Below are positions 11,848 through 12,929 of a stretch of 12,929 nt of DNA, in pieces. Made by a program: the position numbers and the translations under genes. The number at the start of each line of letters is the position of its first letter. Within the stretch, counting starts at the first letter, position 1. Origin of the DNA: Microbacterium sp. (GTDB lineage: Bacteria > Actinomycetota > Actinomycetes > Actinomycetales > Microbacteriaceae); the NCBI GenBank assembly GCA_003524435.1, contig DQHP01000109.1, forward strand, positions 1 to 12,929, read 5' to 3'. The notes beneath the pieces were generated by a model. The model was not told the DNA's origin. It did no database searches and was given only the letters and a program-made list of their open reading frames with translations.

Positions 11848-12477
11848 TCAGCTGGCGCGTGCCGTTGCAGAGATGCGGCTGATCATCTCGTCGGACGCCA
11901 CGATCGCCTCGTCAATGATCTCTCTGCCGGGATCAGCAGTGAGCCAGTCATCACTGAGCGCCGGGGGAATCAGTACCGGAACTCGGTCGTGGATTCCCGC
12001 CAGGTGCGGCGGCGCAGGCCGCATCACCACGGAGTAGCAGGTGAACCATTCGCCGTCAGCGGTGCGACCACGCTGCGTCACCGCGGCCATGCCGAACACT
12101 GCACGCGTGTCGAGCGCGAACTCGTGCCAGACGCGCTCTGGCTTTTTCAACTCGAACCATCCGGTGACCGGGACGATCGCGCGAGTTTTCAACCCGCCCG
12201 GTCGATCTTGCAGCCGCTCAGATCGCGTATTGATCGACGGGAACTTCGCCGGCTCGCCATTGACGAGATACCCCCACCACGCACGCTCGACCTGTATGCC
12301 AGAATCACGCGGAACGATGAGCGGGTTGAGATTGCGCAGGTTCTTGCCGGTGGGGCGCACCGTCTCGCCCGCGTTTTCTTCAGCCCAGACGCGGAGAGCA
12401 TCGAGAACGTCGGCGTCAGCTTCAGCCAGCAATTCAGCGTCGGTGAAGCGAGGATCCAGCCCATAGCTTGCGCACAT
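11848..12477 (-). CDS. SOS response-associated peptidase (SRAP/YedK-HMCES family)
   Basis: The protein has 209 residues from ATG at 12477. The start is fixed because the catalytic Cys2 must follow the initiator Met; the frame from 12576 is rejected. SRAP proteins form a covalent link with abasic sites in single-stranded DNA through Cys2. Expected residues are seen: Cys2 (MCASYG in place of the common MCGR), Asn83 in SINTRSE, Glu109 in GWFEL (usual GYYEW) and His163 in IHDRVPVLI. The spacing agrees with YedK. It lies upstream of the AraC gene by 39 bp on the same strand and is divergent from the YdcZ-like gene. No canonical LexA box was seen in the upstream 60 bp. Confidence 0.92.
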   Translation of the reverse strand: MCASYGLDPRFTDAELLAEADADVLDALRVWAEENAGETVRPTGKNLRNLNPLIVPRDSGIQVERAWWGYLVNGEPAKFPSINTRSERLQDRPGGLKTRAIVPVTGWFELKKPERVWHEFALDTRAVFGMAAVTQRGRTADGEWFTCYSVVMRPAPPHLAGIHDRVPVLIPPALSDDWLTADPGREIIDEAIVASDEMISRISATARAS

Positions 12478-12491
12478 GACGCAAGCGTAAC

Positions 12492-12527
12492 CCCGACCAC
12501 AGACACGGGCATTGATGCGTGGTCGGG
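12492..12527. promoter_or_regulatory. Perfect 9-bp inverted repeat in the divergent SRAP / YdcZ-like promoter region
   Basis: CCCGACCAC (12492-12500) and GTGGTCGGG (12519-12527) flank an 18-nt spacer. The repeat fills most of the 62-bp gap between the SRAP start (12477) and the GTG at 12540. It could be an operator serving both genes. As RNA it would make a stable hairpin at the start of either transcript. Confidence 0.5.
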
Positions 12528-12539
12528 TAGTGTGCACGA

Positions 12540-12929
12540 GTGACCGAGGCTCGTAGACTCTCCGCCCCCATGGCACTGGGAGGCGCGGTGTCGATTGGTG
12601 CGATGACAGCGATCCAGGCGCGCATCAACGGTGTGCTCGGCGTGCGCATCGATGACGGTATCATCGCCGGTCTGATCTCTTTCGTCGTGGGGCTCATCGT
12701 GCTCGTGGCCGTCACTGTCGCGCTACCGTCGACGCGTGCGGGCGCCGGACGCCTCTGGCGCGGTATTCGCAGGCGCAGCATTCCCCGCTGGATGCTGCTC
12801 GGCGGCGTCTGCGGCGCGCTCACCGTGACCACGCAGGGAGTGACCGCGGGTGTGCTGGGCGTCTCTCTGTTTACCGTCGGTGTTGTTGCGGGCCAGACTC
12901 TGCACGGCCTCGTCCTTGACCGCATCGGG
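12540..12929 (+). CDS. DMT-family transporter, YdcZ/DUF606-like, N-terminal 130 residues, cut by the window edge
   Basis: From GTG at 12540 the frame is open to the window end (130 codons, no stop). ATG at 12570 is an alternative start. Hydrophobic segments appear at about residues 11-25, 42-62, 85-105 and 110-125, with a positive loop (RRRSIPR) between them. The start MALGGAVSIGAMTAIQARIN followed by GLISFVVGLIVL is typical of the YdcZ (DUF606) group of small drug/metabolite transporter-like proteins, in which paired four- or five-helix halves are usual. The substrate is unknown. It is divergent from the SRAP gene with an inverted repeat between them. Confidence 0.85.
   Translation, partial: MTEARRLSAPMALGGAVSIGAMTAIQARINGVLGVRIDDGIIAGLISFVVGLIVLVAVTVALPSTRAGAGRLWRGIRRRSIPRWMLLGGVCGALTVTTQGVTAGVLGVSLFTVGVVAGQTLHGLVLDRIG

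Noticed and set aside
11677..12543. Long plus-strand open frame of 288 codons
   Set aside because: It lies antisense to the SRAP gene, whose catalytic residues are clear, and into the AraC gene. No ribosome site or domain.
1..12929. CRISPR array, insertion sequence or rRNA gene
   Set aside because: No regularly spaced repeats, no transposase with terminal inverted repeats and no rRNA-like stretch were found by reading.

Overview
The window is high-GC DNA with actinobacterial traits: many GTG starts, purine-rich ribosome sites, short lipoproteins and a divergent SRAP protein. A Microbacteriaceae-like actinobacterium such as Microbacterium is my best guess, made from protein flavour only and not from any search. 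It divides into two parts: the right-hand ~8 kb of an integrated element (1 to about 8003) and flanking chromosome (about 8004 to 12929).

The element. At the left edge, on the minus strand, lies the N-terminal part of a tyrosine integrase, translationally coupled (ATGA) to a helix-turn-helix protein. Divergent from these is a tightly packed plus-strand operon (1234-4635): excisionase, two very small proteins, a winged-helix replication-type protein, three more small proteins (two of them sharing a domain) and a cysteine-rich putative zinc-binding protein. Almost every junction is an ATGA, GTGA or TAATG overlap. Facing it is a minus-strand group (7350 to 4692): two lipoproteins, a stand-alone trypsin-like serine protease without a signal peptide, and a protein resembling phage small terminase subunits. 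A divergent XRE regulator (7434-7703) sits above this group behind a region of perfect inverted repeats. The element ends in a 3' half of tRNA-Thr(TGT) with no 5' half (7954-8003), the usual scar of integration into a tRNA gene. The intact tRNA should lie left of the window, beyond the integrase C-terminus.

The content of integrase, excisionase, a replication-type protein and a lone TerS-like gene, with no large terminase, portal, capsid, tail or conjugation gene, is compatible with a phage-inducible-island type satellite or a small integrative mobilizable element. The protease and lipoproteins would be its cargo. That reading is an inference and is the most interesting hypothesis here.

The chromosome. 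After the tRNA scar come a likely three-gene minus-strand operon (small hypothetical protein, small HTH-like protein, CPA1-type cation/proton antiporter), a plus-strand tyrosine phosphatase, a minus-strand series (SRAP DNA-crosslink protein, then an AraC-family regulator coupled by ATGA to a VOC/glyoxalase-fold protein), and the start of a plus-strand DMT-type (YdcZ/DUF606) membrane protein. The last gene is divergent from the SRAP gene across a perfect 9-bp inverted repeat.
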